The notes beneath the pieces were generated by a model, which was given only the letters and a program-made list of their open reading frames with translations, was not told the origin of the DNA and searched no databases. The translations under genes were made by a program, and so were the position numbers. From Fontisphaera persica (lineage in GTDB: Bacteria; Verrucomicrobiota; Verrucomicrobiia; Limisphaerales; Fontisphaeraceae), in the NCBI RefSeq assembly GCF_024832785.1, contig NZ_CP116615.1:4402001-4466000 (forward strand): a stretch of DNA of 64,000 nt. The letters are read 5' to 3'. Below are positions 1 to 9,624 of the stretch, piece by piece. Within the stretch, counting starts at the first letter, position 1; every line of letters begins with the position of its first letter.

Positions 1-75
1 ATGTTAAAACGCCGCGCCGGTGGTGCGTATTCAGATTTGCCAAATCCGCCAGGAAGCACACATTTAGGGACTAAC

Positions 76-93
76 CCGCCCCGTGCGGGGCGG
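76..93. other. GC-rich hairpin upstream of the first gene
   Basis: A perfect inverted repeat with 8-bp arms (CCGCCCCG and CGGGGCGG) and a 2-nt loop ends 17 bases before the SDR start codon. It could fold in the leader RNA or mark the end of an upstream transcript. It has no T-run after it, so a Rho-independent terminator is not supported. Confidence 0.4.
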
Positions 94-110
94 CTGAACA
101 GGACTCACAC

Positions 111-920
111 ATGAGCAAACACACCAACACCGGCATTGCCACAGACTGCGCTCTGCACGCCTGGCCCTGCCCCTTTCGCCTCGATGGCGAACTGGCGGTC
201 ATTACTGGCGGTGGCACTGGTTTGGGGCTGGCGATGGGCCGCTGCCTCGCCGCCGCCGGCGCCCGCGTCGTCCTCGTCGGCCGCCGCGCCGCCGCGTTGG
301 AGGCCGCCTCGCAAAGTATCGGCCCCCTAGCCAGTTTCGCGGTCCATGACGTGGACCAACTGGAGCAGGCGCCGCGTTTCATCGAGCAGGTCCAGCGCCA
401 GCATGGCCCCATCACCATTCTCATCAACAACGCCGGCATTCACCTCAAAAAACCGGCCGTGGACACCACCGAGCAGGAATTCCTGCAAGTGCTCACCACC
501 CATGTCCTCGGCGCTCACGCCCTCAGCCGTGCCGTCGCGCCAGCCATGATGCAACAGGGCCGCGGCAGCCTCTTGTTCATCGCCTCCATGGCCTCCCTCT
601 TCGGCATCCCCAACGTGGTCGCCTACAGCGCCGCCAAAAGCGCCTACGTGGGCATGGTCCGCGCCCTGGCCACCGAACTCTCACCCCAGGGCATCCGCGT
701 CAACGCCATCGCCCCGGGCTGGATTGAAACCGACATGTCCCACAAGGCCCTGGCCCAGGACCCCGCCCGCCGGCAAAAAATCCTCAGCCGCACCCCCATG
801 GGCCGCCTCGGCCAGCCGGAAGACGTGGGCATGGCCGCCGTCTATCTCTGTTCACCAGCCGCCCGCTTTGTCACCGGCGTCATCCTTCCGGTGGACGGCG
901 GCGCCAGCATTGGCTTTTAA
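111..920 (+). CDS. SDR-family oxidoreductase
   Basis: This is a 269-residue classical short-chain dehydrogenase/reductase, a cytosolic NAD(P)-dependent alcohol or keto-group oxidoreductase. The cofactor glycine motif TGGGTGLG is at residues 32-39 and NNAG at 106-109. The catalytic set is probably Ser159 with the YxxxK pair Tyr172 and Lys176. The C-terminal PVDGGASIGF is typical of the family. The next gene starts 9 bases downstream and encodes a mannonate dehydratase-like protein, so the pair may act on sugar acids, for example as a fructuronate or gluconate-type reductase. That substrate assignment is inferred from context only. The N-terminal 24 residues before the Rossmann fold are slightly longer than usual. 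Confidence 0.9.
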   Translation: MSKHTNTGIATDCALHAWPCPFRLDGELAVITGGGTGLGLAMGRCLAAAGARVVLVGRRAAALEAASQSIGPLASFAVHDVDQLEQAPRFIEQVQRQHGPITILINNAGIHLKKPAVDTTEQEFLQVLTTHVLGAHALSRAVAPAMMQQGRGSLLFIASMASLFGIPNVVAYSAAKSAYVGMVRALATELSPQGIRVNAIAPGWIETDMSHKALAQDPARRQKILSRTPMGRLGQPEDVGMAAVYLCSPAARFVTGVILPVDGGASIGF

Positions 921-929
921 TCGGCTCGC

Positions 930-1991
930 ATGAAACTGGGTCTTGGCCTCTATCGGCATCAGCTCGACGAAGCGCATTTCCGCTTCGCCCGCCAGTGCGG
1001 TTGCACCCACATCGTCGCCCATCTGGTGGATTATTTTCGCTCCTCCCGCAGCAACCGCCCCGGCGACCAGCCCGTGGGCGATGATTCCGGCTGGGGACTG
1101 GCGGGCGACCCCCAGCATCTGTGGACGGTGGACGAACTGCTGGACCTGCGACGCAAGGTCAACGCCGCCGGCCTGGAATTGGAGGCCATTGAAAACTTTG
1201 ACCCCGCCCACTGGCACGACGTTCTCCTCGACGGCCCCCGCAAGGCCGAGCAATTGGAGAACCTGAAAACCATCATCCGCAACCTCGGCGCCGCCGGCAT
1301 CCCCATCATGGGCTACAACTTCTCCATCGCCGGCGTGGCCGGGCGCGTCAAAGGCCCCTTTGCCCGCGGCGGCGCCGAAGCGGTGGGCATGGCGGGACCG
1401 GTGGACAAGCCCATGCCCAACGGCATGGTCTGGAACATGATTTATGACCCCCACGCGCCCCCCGGCGTGGTCCCCTCCGCCACCCCCGAACAGTTGTGGC
1501 AGCGCTGCCGCGATTTCTTACAGGCCGTCCTGCCCGTGGCCGAGCAGGCGGGCGTCACCCTCGCGGCGCATCCCGATGACCCGCCCCTGCCCACTGTGCG
1601 GAGCCAGCCACGGCTGGTTTATCAGCCACACTTGTACCAAAAGCTCATTGATTTGGCCCCCAGCCCGCGCAACCAGCTCGAGTTCTGCGTCGGCACCCTC
1701 GCCGAAATGACCGAGGGCGACGTGTACGAGGCCGTGGACACCTACAGCCGCCAGGGCCGCATTGCCTACGTCCACCTGCGCAACGTCCGCGGCAAAGTCC
1801 CCACCTATCAGGAAACCTTTATTGATGAGGGCGATGTGGACGTCCTGGAAGTGCTGCGCATCCTCAAACGCAACGGCTTTGCGGGCGTAATCATCCCCGA
1901 CCACGCCCCCCAAATGACCTGCGCCGCCCCCTGGCACGCCGGCATGGCGTACGCCCTCGGCTATTTACAGGCCGCCCTCAAAGCCGTGTAA
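930..1991 (+). CDS. mannonate dehydratase-like TIM-barrel protein
   Basis: This 353-residue protein resembles D-mannonate dehydratase (UxuA), which converts D-mannonate to 2-keto-3-deoxygluconate in hexuronate breakdown. The visible signature is AHPDDPP near residue 212, matching the metal-site HPDDPP of UxuA, followed by YVHLRNV near residue 280. The first residues, MKLGLGLYRHQLD, start a TIM barrel. It is somewhat shorter than E. coli UxuA, so it may be a divergent branch with a different sugar acid. It lies 9 bases after the SDR gene and is probably co-transcribed with it. The family is clear; the substrate is inferred. Confidence 0.8.
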   Translation: MKLGLGLYRHQLDEAHFRFARQCGCTHIVAHLVDYFRSSRSNRPGDQPVGDDSGWGLAGDPQHLWTVDELLDLRRKVNAAGLELEAIENFDPAHWHDVLLDGPRKAEQLENLKTIIRNLGAAGIPIMGYNFSIAGVAGRVKGPFARGGAEAVGMAGPVDKPMPNGMVWNMIYDPHAPPGVVPSATPEQLWQRCRDFLQAVLPVAEQAGVTLAAHPDDPPLPTVRSQPRLVYQPHLYQKLIDLAPSPRNQLEFCVGTLAEMTEGDVYEAVDTYSRQGRIAYVHLRNVRGKVPTYQETFIDEGDVDVLEVLRILKRNGFAGVIIPDHAPQMTCAAPWHAGMAYALGYLQAALKAV

Positions 1992-2005
1992 CCGCCGGCC
2001 CCGGC

Positions 2006-3352
2006 TCAAACCAGTTTCCAGCCCTCGCGGTAGTTGCGCTTGAGAAACGCATTGGCCTCCGGGCAGTTGGTGAATTGGAACGCCACCGGGTCCCACAGCA
2101 ATTTCGTGCGCGTCAATTCCTCCCGCAGTTGCACCCGCAGCGCCACATTGCCCAGCAGCACCGCCTCGGTCAGGGGCCCCGCAAACGCAAAATGGCTCCC
2201 CGGCGTCTTGCCGCCCTTGCAGGCCAGAATCCACTCCTGATAATGGCCCGGCGAGCGTTCAATGGTGCGCGGCGGGTCCGTGTATTCCTTCCGGCGCGCC
2301 TCCGGAAACAGGCGGTTGCCCAAAATAAACCCCTTGTCGCCCACCAGCAGCCGCCCGTTGTCGCCCATCGTGACGCCATCCGGCAGCCCCTCCGGCCGCG
2401 GTGGGCGCAACCCGCCATCGTACCAGACCAGTTTCATCGGCGGCAGATTGCCGCGCGCGGGAAATTGATAAGTGACCATCGAACCCAGCGGGTACGTCTC
2501 GGTGTTCACCCGCGTGGACGAAGCCTGCACACTGGTGGGAGCCGTCAATTTGCAGGCCCGGAAAATCGGGTCAATCGCATGGCACCCAATGTCCCCCAGC
2601 GCCCCCGTTCCAAAATCCCACCAACCCCGCCACTTGAACGGCAGGTAGGCCGGATGATACGGACGCATCGGCGCCGGCCCCACCCATAAATCCCAGTCCA
2701 AACCTTCGGGCACGGGCGGCGTCTCCTTGGGCCGTGCCACCCCCTGCGGCCAGTATTCATTGAACAACCCCTGCGAAGGGCGGTCCGTCCAGATGTGCGC
2801 CTCCAGCACGTTGCCAATCGCCCCATCCCACACAAACTCGCACAACCGCCGCGTCTCCTCGGAAGCCTGGCCCTGGTTGCCCATTTGCGTGGCCACCTTC
2901 TTCTCGCGGGCCACCTGCGCCACCATGCGCGCCTCATACACCGAATGCGTCAACGGCTTCTCGCAATAAACATGCTTGCCGCGCTGCATCGCCGCGATGC
3001 TTGCAAACGCATGCACATGGTCCGGCGTCGCCACCACCACCGCGTCTATGCTCTTGTCCATTTCCTCCAGCATCACGCGGTAATCCTTGTACTTTTTGGC
3101 CTCCGGCCACTCCTTGAACGCGCCGGCCGCCTGCCGCCAGTCCACATCGCACAACGCCACAATGTTTTCGCTTTTCATGTTGCGCAAATCACTGTGGCCC
3201 TGCCCGCCGACCCCCACCCCCGCTATGTTCAAACGATTGTTGGCGGGGGTTTGCCCGTTCAATCCCAGCACGCCCCCCGGCACCATGTTGAGCGCGGCCG
3301 TGGTAAAAAGTCCGGCCTTGAGAAATTTCCGACGATTCATTGGGTTGTTCAT
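2006..3352 (-). CDS. Gfo/Idh/MocA-family oxidoreductase, exported
   Basis: This is an NAD(P)-dependent sugar oxidoreductase of the glucose-fructose oxidoreductase / inositol dehydrogenase family, 448 residues from the chosen start. The start MNNPMNRRKFLKAG is preferred to in-frame starts further upstream because it begins a twin-arginine-like signal (NRRKFLKAGLF), common in verrucomicrobial members. The Rossmann motif GVGVGGQGHSD follows the signal, and the EKP motif (CEKPLTHS) marks the conserved lysine that contacts cofactor and substrate. The C-terminal half has the GFO_IDH_MocA alpha/beta sandwich with a bacterial-type insert. The gene points away from the SurA-like gene across a ~190-bp divergent spacer. 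Substrate unknown; probably periplasmic. Confidence 0.88.
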   Translation of the reverse strand: MNNPMNRRKFLKAGLFTTAALNMVPGGVLGLNGQTPANNRLNIAGVGVGGQGHSDLRNMKSENIVALCDVDWRQAAGAFKEWPEAKKYKDYRVMLEEMDKSIDAVVVATPDHVHAFASIAAMQRGKHVYCEKPLTHSVYEARMVAQVAREKKVATQMGNQGQASEETRRLCEFVWDGAIGNVLEAHIWTDRPSQGLFNEYWPQGVARPKETPPVPEGLDWDLWVGPAPMRPYHPAYLPFKWRGWWDFGTGALGDIGCHAIDPIFRACKLTAPTSVQASSTRVNTETYPLGSMVTYQFPARGNLPPMKLVWYDGGLRPPRPEGLPDGVTMGDNGRLLVGDKGFILGNRLFPEARRKEYTDPPRTIERSPGHYQEWILACKGGKTPGSHFAFAGPLTEAVLLGNVALRVQLREELTRTKLLWDPVAFQFTNCPEANAFLKRNYREGWKLV

Positions 3353-3542
3353 AGGTACAACTCTTTGGACGATGCCCCGCCGCAATTTCATCAAACCCGC
3401 GTCAAAAAAAATTCCGCCGCTTCCGGCAAGCCTGGCCCAAGCCCCCCTCCACGCCCCGCCCCCCGCCGCCATGCGCCAGACCCGGCGGTGTATTTCCTGT
3501 CCTTGACCCCGTCCCCAGACCTCTTTAGAGTCGCGCTGCTGC

Positions 3543-4649
3543 ATGACAAAGCGAATCCAATGGTTGGGCGTGCTGGCCTGGCTGTGCTGCTGGACCGCGG
3601 CAACGGTGGAGGGCCAGGGCTTGCGACGCGATGGCATTCTGGCCATTGTGCACAATGCGGTGATTACCGCCGGCGACGTGGATTATCTAACCGAGCCGGT
3701 CATGGCGGCCCTCCGCGTCATGTACCGGGACCGCGACGAGCTGCGCCAGCGCCAGGAAAAAGCCTTCCAGGACGGCCTCGAAACCCTCATCGAACGCAAG
3801 CTCATTCTGCACGAATTCAAAACCTCCGGCCTGATGCTGCCCGAAACCGTGATTGACGAGGAAATCCGGGACCGCATCCGCCGCCGTTTCGGGGACCGCG
3901 TGCAATTGATTCAGACCCTCAAGGCCCAGGGCCGCACCTTTGAATCCTGGCGGCAGGAGGTGCGCGAGCAAATCATCGAGGAGGCCATGCGCGCCAAAAA
4001 CGTCAGCCGCGCCATCCTCATTTCTCCCCACAAAATCGAATCCTACTACTCCACCAACCAGGCCCAGTACGCCCATGATGACCAGGTCAAACTCCTCATG
4101 ATCCGCCTGGACGCCCGCGCCGAAGGCGTGGACTCCGCCAAAAAACGCGGCCAGGAAATCCTCCAGAAACTCAAAAATGGCCAGCCCTTCCGCGAAATGT
4201 TGATTTACAACGAGGGCGCCCAAAGCGACTGGGGCTGGGTGGACCGCAAAAGCCTCCGGCGGGGCATCACCGACCAGTTCTTTCACCTCAAGCCCGGCCA
4301 GTATTCGCCCCTGGTGGGCCGCAGCCTCGAGACCGAGGAAGAAGGATACTGGATTTATGTGTACGCCGACGACGGCAAGCTGACCCTCGCCCGGCGTTAC
4401 TTGGTGCCCAAAGACGGCCAGGAAAAACTCGCCGCTGAGCATCAACCCGGCGACCCCGCCCTCAACCAGGCCCCGCCCCCGCGCGAGTTTTACCTGCTCT
4501 TTGTCGAAGAAGTGCGCAGCCGCAGCGTCCGCCCCCTGCCCGAAGTCCGCGACGAAATCGAAAAACTCCTGGTGGTGCAGGAACGAGACCGCCTCCAAAA
4601 GAAGTGGATTAACCGCTTGCGCGCCAAAACATTTGTGCAAATATTCTAG
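3543..4649 (+). CDS. SurA-like peptidyl-prolyl isomerase/chaperone
   Basis: This 368-residue exported protein has an N-terminal signal peptide (MTKRIQWLGVLAWLCC) and then a SurA_N chaperone domain. The text IVHNAVITAGDVDY near residue 35 corresponds to the 'VNdevIt..dv' start of SurA and PrsA proteins. A charged helical region follows, then a parvulin-like segment (QSDWGWVDRKSL, FFHLKPGQYSP, about residues 225-260). Such proteins help outer-membrane proteins fold in the periplasm. The parvulin domain looks divergent, so isomerase activity is uncertain. It is followed 102 bases later by pdxA, the same neighbour surA has in E. coli, which supports the call. Confidence 0.8.
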   Translation: MTKRIQWLGVLAWLCCWTAATVEGQGLRRDGILAIVHNAVITAGDVDYLTEPVMAALRVMYRDRDELRQRQEKAFQDGLETLIERKLILHEFKTSGLMLPETVIDEEIRDRIRRRFGDRVQLIQTLKAQGRTFESWRQEVREQIIEEAMRAKNVSRAILISPHKIESYYSTNQAQYAHDDQVKLLMIRLDARAEGVDSAKKRGQEILQKLKNGQPFREMLIYNEGAQSDWGWVDRKSLRRGITDQFFHLKPGQYSPLVGRSLETEEEGYWIYVYADDGKLTLARRYLVPKDGQEKLAAEHQPGDPALNQAPPPREFYLLFVEEVRSRSVRPLPEVRDEIEKLLVVQERDRLQKKWINRLRAKTFVQIF

Positions 4650-4751
4650 GCGGTTTGACCCTGCAAGCGTCATCCCGTCCCGGGAATCGGCCGCCGAGGG
4701 GCAGCCATAAACCATTCAACCTCGCCCTGAGTCTTTGCCCAGGCCTGTTGT

Positions 4752-5738
4752 ATGATTGGCATCTGCATCGGGGATGTGACCGGCATCGGCCCGGAAGTCA
4801 CGCTCAAAGCCCTGGCTGAGCTGGCCGCCCAGGACCAGGAGCGTTACCTCCTGCTCGGCGACCCCCACTGGCTCGAGCGCCTCAACGACCGTTTCAACAT
4901 CGGCCTCCCCCTCACCCCCTACGAGGACGGCGATGCCGAGTCGCGCTTTTTGGTGCTCAACCCCCAGCCAAACAGCAGTCTGCCCGAAGACCTCTCGCCC
5001 GGCTCCCCCAAAGCCGCCTGCGCGGCGGTGGCGGCCTTGAAAGCGGCGGCAGAGCGGTGTTTGCGCCAGGAACTGGATGCCATGGTCACCGCCCCCGTCA
5101 ACAAAGAGTCCATCATCCGCTGCGGCATCCCCTTCATTGGCCAGACTGAATTTCTGGCCTCCCTCGCCGGCAACTGTCCCGTCACCATGATGTTGTTGGG
5201 CGCCGATGACCGCGGGCGCTGGCTCCGCGTGGCCCTGGTCACCACCCATGTGGCCATCAAGCTGGTGCCCGAAGAAATCACCCAGCCCAAGGTCGAGCTG
5301 GCCATCAACATGGCCGTCCACGCCTGCCGCGACCTCGCCCTGCCGCGCCAGCGCATCGCCGTCTGCGGCCTCAACCCCCATGCCGGCGAAGGCGGCGAGT
5401 TCGGCGATGAAGAAATCACCACCATCCGCCCCGCCGTCCTGGCGGCGCGCAGCCGCGGCCTCGATGTCCATGGCCCCCTGGCGGCCGACACCGTGTTTTA
5501 CCACGCCGCGAACGGGGCCTATGACGCCGTGGTGGCCATGTACCACGACCAGGGCTTGGGCCCGTTGAAACTGCTGGCGTTTGAGAATGGCGTGAACTGG
5601 ACCCTCGGCCTGCCCTTTATTCGCACCTCCCCTGACCACGGCACCGCTTACGACCTCGCCGGCAAAGGCACTGCCAATCCCTCCAGCATGAAGGCCGCCA
5701 TCACCCTCGCCCGCCAGCTTGCCGCCCGCCGCCGCTGA
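4752..5738 (+). CDS. pdxA: 4-hydroxythreonine-4-phosphate dehydrogenase
   Basis: PdxA oxidises 4-hydroxy-L-threonine phosphate in pyridoxal-5'-phosphate synthesis (DXP-dependent route), in the cytosol. The 328-residue length is normal. The N-terminus MIGICIGDVTGIGPE matches the usual GDPxGIGPE block with one substitution (Val for Pro). TAPVNKESI, the metal-site histidine region VTTHVA, and MYHDQGLGPLKLLAF followed by RTSPDHGTAYDLAGKG are all diagnostic. The surA-like gene lies just upstream, an arrangement also seen in enterobacteria. Confidence 0.95.
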   Translation: MIGICIGDVTGIGPEVTLKALAELAAQDQERYLLLGDPHWLERLNDRFNIGLPLTPYEDGDAESRFLVLNPQPNSSLPEDLSPGSPKAACAAVAALKAAAERCLRQELDAMVTAPVNKESIIRCGIPFIGQTEFLASLAGNCPVTMMLLGADDRGRWLRVALVTTHVAIKLVPEEITQPKVELAINMAVHACRDLALPRQRIAVCGLNPHAGEGGEFGDEEITTIRPAVLAARSRGLDVHGPLAADTVFYHAANGAYDAVVAMYHDQGLGPLKLLAFENGVNWTLGLPFIRTSPDHGTAYDLAGKGTANPSSMKAAITLARQLAARRR

Positions 5739-5741
5739 GCC

Positions 5742-6521
5742 TCACCGCCACAGCCGCGATACATCCCACCCCAGCACCAGTTGCAAACCTGCCAGGAACG
5801 TGATGGCGTACACCGCGTTCAGAAAAAATTTTTCGGACATCCGCCGATTCAGCCACACCCCCACCCACACGCCCAGCGGCACCAGCGGAAAATAATACAG
5901 CCCCGTCCGCAGCGTCTCCCACGTAATCACGTCATTCGCCACGAAAAACGGCACCTTAATCCAGTTAATCCACGTAAACACCAGCACCGTTGTGCCCACA
6001 AAAATTTCCTTCGGCAGCTTTTGCGGCACCAGAAACATCGTCACCAGCGGCCCGGCCCCGTGTGCAATCGTGGAGGTCACCCCCGCCCCAAAACCAAACG
6101 GCAACCCAATCAGCGCCGTCGGACGAAACTCGCCTTCCGCCCGAAACACCCACTCCTTGGCAAGCTGAAACAACACAAAGACCATCGCAATCACCCCAAT
6201 CCAGAAATTCAACGCCCGATCCGACAAGGCCCGAAATAATTGCGACCCCACCGCCACCCCCACAATCACCCCCGGCAGCAGGCACCGCAAATTGCGTTTT
6301 TCCCATTTGCCCCAATAGTGATAAAGCGAAAAGGCATCCCCCGCGCAAAGCAGCGGCAGAATCACCCCCACCGCAAACATCGCCGGCTTGCCCCCCGCCC
6401 CAAACGCCAGCACGCACAGCGGCGTCGTCAGCATCCCCAGCCCGCCGCCAAAACCCGCCTTCGAGAGGCCAATAAACAGCACTCCCAACGCCGCCAGCAT
6501 GGTTGTTTTCCACTCCAGCAC
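5742..6521 (-). CDS. TauE/SafE-family sulfite/sulfonate exporter
   Basis: This 259-residue inner-membrane protein belongs to the TauE/SafE (DUF81) family of small-anion exporters. It begins with a hydrophobic stretch containing the family-typical GLSKAGFGGG and continues with about eight membrane segments. The second half-repeat carries GFGAGVTSTIAHGAGPLVTMFL, which matches the repeat seen in the family. It converges with pdxA, ending 3 bases from its stop. Substrates in the family include sulfite, sulfoacetate and other organosulfonates; nothing nearby narrows this down. Confidence 0.88.
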   Translation of the reverse strand: MLEWKTTMLAALGVLFIGLSKAGFGGGLGMLTTPLCVLAFGAGGKPAMFAVGVILPLLCAGDAFSLYHYWGKWEKRNLRCLLPGVIVGVAVGSQLFRALSDRALNFWIGVIAMVFVLFQLAKEWVFRAEGEFRPTALIGLPFGFGAGVTSTIAHGAGPLVTMFLVPQKLPKEIFVGTTVLVFTWINWIKVPFFVANDVITWETLRTGLYYFPLVPLGVWVGVWLNRRMSEKFFLNAVYAITFLAGLQLVLGWDVSRLWR

Positions 6522-6638
6522 GGGCGCGAATGTGACGGCGGGAGTCGGCCCATGTCCAGTTTTTTATGACCCCGGCCACCCCGCCGGGCGGCGCACGGCC
6601 ATGCCGGCAAGCCCGCTGGCCCCGCTCCCCAGCCCCCG

Positions 6639-8120
6639 TTACCGGAAGTAACGCAGCAGCCACTCCGGGAAGCATCCCAGCCATATCACCGCCAGCGCCA
6701 GCGCGCTGATGACCCACGTGCCCAGGCTCGCTCGCCACGGCGCCGCAGATTCTTCGGCGTCCCCTCGGTAAGCATATTTGAGCACCTGCAAATAGTAATA
6801 GAGGGAGACCGCGCTCATGCCTATTGCCAGAATGACCAGATACAGCAAGCCCAGGGAAGGTCGTCCACCCGCCCCCGCCGGCTCCCGCAGCGCCTCCAGA
6901 AAAACGTAAAACTTGCCAAAAAAACCGGCCAGCGGCGGGATGCCCGCCAGCGACAGCAAAAACACCATCAACGCCCCTGCCAGCACCGGCGAGCGGCGCG
7001 CCAGACCCTGGAAATCCTCCAGCGCCGCTCCGCCCGTCTGTTTCTCCACCACCGCCACCACCCCAAAAGCGCCCACAATGGCCAGACCATAGGTGATGAC
7101 GTAATACGCCAGGGCCAATTCCTGCCGCGTCACAATCGCCAGCAGGGCATAGCCACTGTGCGCAATGGCACTGTAGGCCAGCAGCCGCCGCACATTGCTT
7201 TGCCCCAGCGCCGCCAGGTTCCCCAGCACCATGGATAGCGCCGCCAGCAACGCCAGCAACGGCTTCCACCCCGCGGCAAAATGGCCCCAATGCGCGTTGC
7301 CCCCCAACGGCCCAAACACCACCGCCACCACCCCGTTCAACACCAGAAAACTCGCCACCTTCGAGCCGGACGCCACCAACGCCGCGCTCGGCGCGGGCGC
7401 GCCCTCATAGGCATCCGGCGCCCATAAATGAAAGGGCACGGCGGCAATCTTGAAGGCGAGTCCCCCCACCACCAGCGCCAGCGCCAGCACCAGGATGGGG
7501 TCCAGCACCAGCGGACCCCGCGGCATCCTGGCCGCGATTTCTTGGAGATAAAATTCTCCCGACAAGCCGTAGAGCAGACTGAAACCAAACAACAGGCACG
7601 CCGCCGCCACACTGCCAAACAGAAAATATTTAAGCCCCGCCTCGGCGCTTCGCGGTTGGCGTTTGTCCAGCGCGGTCAACAAATAAAGGCTCAAACTCGC
7701 CAGCTCCAGCGCCACAAACAGCAGCAGCAGATTATTCGCGCTGACCAGCAGCAGCAATCCCACCGTGGCCAGCAGCACCAGCGCGAAATACTCCCCCGCA
7801 TGCGGCGTAAAATCGGTGTCCGCTGCCAGCAGCGCCACCGCCAGCGTCAGCGCCAGCAGCGCCGCTTTGTAGTGCAGGATGCGCGCGCTGATTTCCACCA
7901 GCGGCACCTTCCACTCCGCCGGCCACGACAGCCCAAAGATTACCCCCAGCGCCACCGCGCACCCTGCCGCGCTCACCCACCCCGCCAGCCGCATCCGGGA
8001 CGGAACGGCACGGTGGCGTCCCCAGCTTAAGTCCAGCGCCAGCACCACCAGCGCGGTCAACGTCAACACCGCCTCCGGCAGCAGCGCCCGCAACACTTCC
8101 AGGTAGGCAACGTCATTCAT
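6639..8120 (-). CDS. nuoN: NADH-quinone oxidoreductase subunit N
   Basis: This is the antiporter-like membrane subunit N of complex I (493 residues, usual size), one of the three proton-channel modules of the membrane arm. It is almost entirely hydrophobic, with about 14 helices. Family landmarks are the segment SLYLLTALDKRQPRSAEAGLK (ending in the conserved Glu/Lys pair), then GLAFKIAAVPFHLWAPDAYEGAP and LLAYSAIAHSGYALL. The gene is last in the nuo operon, and its start overlaps the nuoM stop by 4 bases, so translation is probably coupled. Confidence 0.93.
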   Translation of the reverse strand: MNDVAYLEVLRALLPEAVLTLTALVVLALDLSWGRHRAVPSRMRLAGWVSAAGCAVALGVIFGLSWPAEWKVPLVEISARILHYKAALLALTLAVALLAADTDFTPHAGEYFALVLLATVGLLLLVSANNLLLLFVALELASLSLYLLTALDKRQPRSAEAGLKYFLFGSVAAACLLFGFSLLYGLSGEFYLQEIAARMPRGPLVLDPILVLALALVVGGLAFKIAAVPFHLWAPDAYEGAPAPSAALVASGSKVASFLVLNGVVAVVFGPLGGNAHWGHFAAGWKPLLALLAALSMVLGNLAALGQSNVRRLLAYSAIAHSGYALLAIVTRQELALAYYVITYGLAIVGAFGVVAVVEKQTGGAALEDFQGLARRSPVLAGALMVFLLSLAGIPPLAGFFGKFYVFLEALREPAGAGGRPSLGLLYLVILAIGMSAVSLYYYLQVLKYAYRGDAEESAAPWRASLGTWVISALALAVIWLGCFPEWLLRYFR

Positions 8121-9622
8121 CGCGTCACCACCTTTCGCAGACCCTCAAACATCGGGCTGTTAAAGGCGGGAATAATCCAGTCCAGCAGCAGGCGCGGATA
8201 CAACCCCACCGCCAGCGTGCAAAGCATCAGCAGCGCCGCCCCCGCTTTCTCCGGCCAGGTAATGGGGGGCAGGGGACCCGGCAGCGCCACCGGCGCGGCA
8301 TCGCGGTCACTGAAAAAGGCCCGATGCATCGTCCGCCACGTGTACGCCACCCCTACCATCACCCCCACCCCCGCCAGCAGGGTCAACCCCGGAAACGCCT
8401 GCCACGCCCCAATCAACACCTGCAGCTCCGCCACAAAACCGCTGAACCCCGGCAGCCCCATCGAGGCCGCCCCGGCCACCACGAACGTCACCGCCGCAAA
8501 CGGCAGCGCCCGCGCCAGCCGCAAGCCCTCCAGCGCCTCCAGCTCCCGCGTGTGTGCCCGGTCATACACCATCCGCCCCACCACCCCGAACAACAGCCCC
8601 GCAATAATCCCGTGCGAAAACATCTGCAACACCGCCCCGTGCAGCCCCACCGTGGTCAGCGTGACCAGCCCCAGCATCACAAATCCCATGTGGCTCACAC
8701 TCGAATAGCCAATCACAAACTTGAAGTCATTTTGCACCAGCGCCGCCAGCGCCCCATACACAATCCCCGCCACCGCCAGCCACGCCAGCGGCATCTGCCA
8801 CTCCACCAGCCCCTGTGGAAAAAGTGTCATCGCCACCCGCAACGCCCCATACGCCCCCAGTTTCATGATGACCCCCGCCAGCAACATCGAGGCCGCCGTC
8901 GGCGCCGCCACGTGGCCGGTGGGCGCCCACGAATGGAACGGCCACAAGCCCGCCAGTATGGCAAACCCCACAAACATCAGCGGAAACACCCACTGCTGGA
9001 ACGACACCGGAAAGGCCACCTTCGCCAGCGCCGGCAAATCAAAGGACACCGGCCCGCCCGCCGCCCCAATCCCGCTCACCACATATGTGGCCAGCAGAGC
9101 AACCAACACCATCGCGCTGCCCACAAACGAATACAGCGCCAGTTTCATCGCCCCGTACTCCTTGCGCGTCGAACCCCACAGGGCAATCAGAAAATACTTC
9201 GGCACAATCGCCAGCTCGTAAAACACAAACAGCAGAAACAAATCCATGCTCAGAAACACCCCGTACACCCCCCCGATCAGCGCCAGATAAAAACTGTAAT
9301 ACTCCCGCGCGCGATGCTCGATATTCCACGAAAACAACACCCCCGCCACCGCCGCCAGCCCCGTCAACAACACCAGCACCACCGTGATGCCATCGGCCGC
9401 CAGGTGAAACCGGAACGCCGGCCACGGCACCCACGCCCCATTCACCAGCGTCACCAGCCCCGCCTGCGGTTCCAGCCGCAGCGCGCCCACCCACCCGCAC
9501 ACCAGCCCCGCCAGCGCCACCCCCAGCGCCACCACCCGCGCCCCCCGCGCCGCCGCCCGGGCCGGCACGGCCCAGACCAGCAACAGCCCCGCAAACGTGA
9601 TGTATAAAGGCCAGTGCAGCAT
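8117..9622 (-). CDS. nuoM: NADH-quinone oxidoreductase subunit M (second copy in operon)
   Basis: This antiporter-like complex I subunit has 501 residues. Typical NuoM blocks are visible: FYELAIVPKYFLIALWG, with the conserved Glu used in proton translocation, then GLWPFHSWAPTGHVAAPTAASMLLAGVIMKLGAYG and KFVIGYSSVSHMGFVMLG. It is the downstream one of two adjacent NuoM-type genes and starts 2 bases after the upstream copy ends. The two copies are clearly different in sequence, so this is an old duplication rather than a recent repeat. It overlaps nuoN by 4 bases. Confidence 0.92.
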   Translation of the reverse strand: MLHWPLYITFAGLLLVWAVPARAAARGARVVALGVALAGLVCGWVGALRLEPQAGLVTLVNGAWVPWPAFRFHLAADGITVVLVLLTGLAAVAGVLFSWNIEHRAREYYSFYLALIGGVYGVFLSMDLFLLFVFYELAIVPKYFLIALWGSTRKEYGAMKLALYSFVGSAMVLVALLATYVVSGIGAAGGPVSFDLPALAKVAFPVSFQQWVFPLMFVGFAILAGLWPFHSWAPTGHVAAPTAASMLLAGVIMKLGAYGALRVAMTLFPQGLVEWQMPLAWLAVAGIVYGALAALVQNDFKFVIGYSSVSHMGFVMLGLVTLTTVGLHGAVLQMFSHGIIAGLLFGVVGRMVYDRAHTRELEALEGLRLARALPFAAVTFVVAGAASMGLPGFSGFVAELQVLIGAWQAFPGLTLLAGVGVMVGVAYTWRTMHRAFFSDRDAAPVALPGPLPPITWPEKAGAALLMLCTLAVGLYPRLLLDWIIPAFNSPMFEGLRKVVTR

Positions 9623-9624
9623 GG

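Noticed and set aside
1-114. Small plus-strand frame at the window's left edge
   Set aside because: 37 codons, no recognisable content, ends inside the SDR start region and contains the hairpin.
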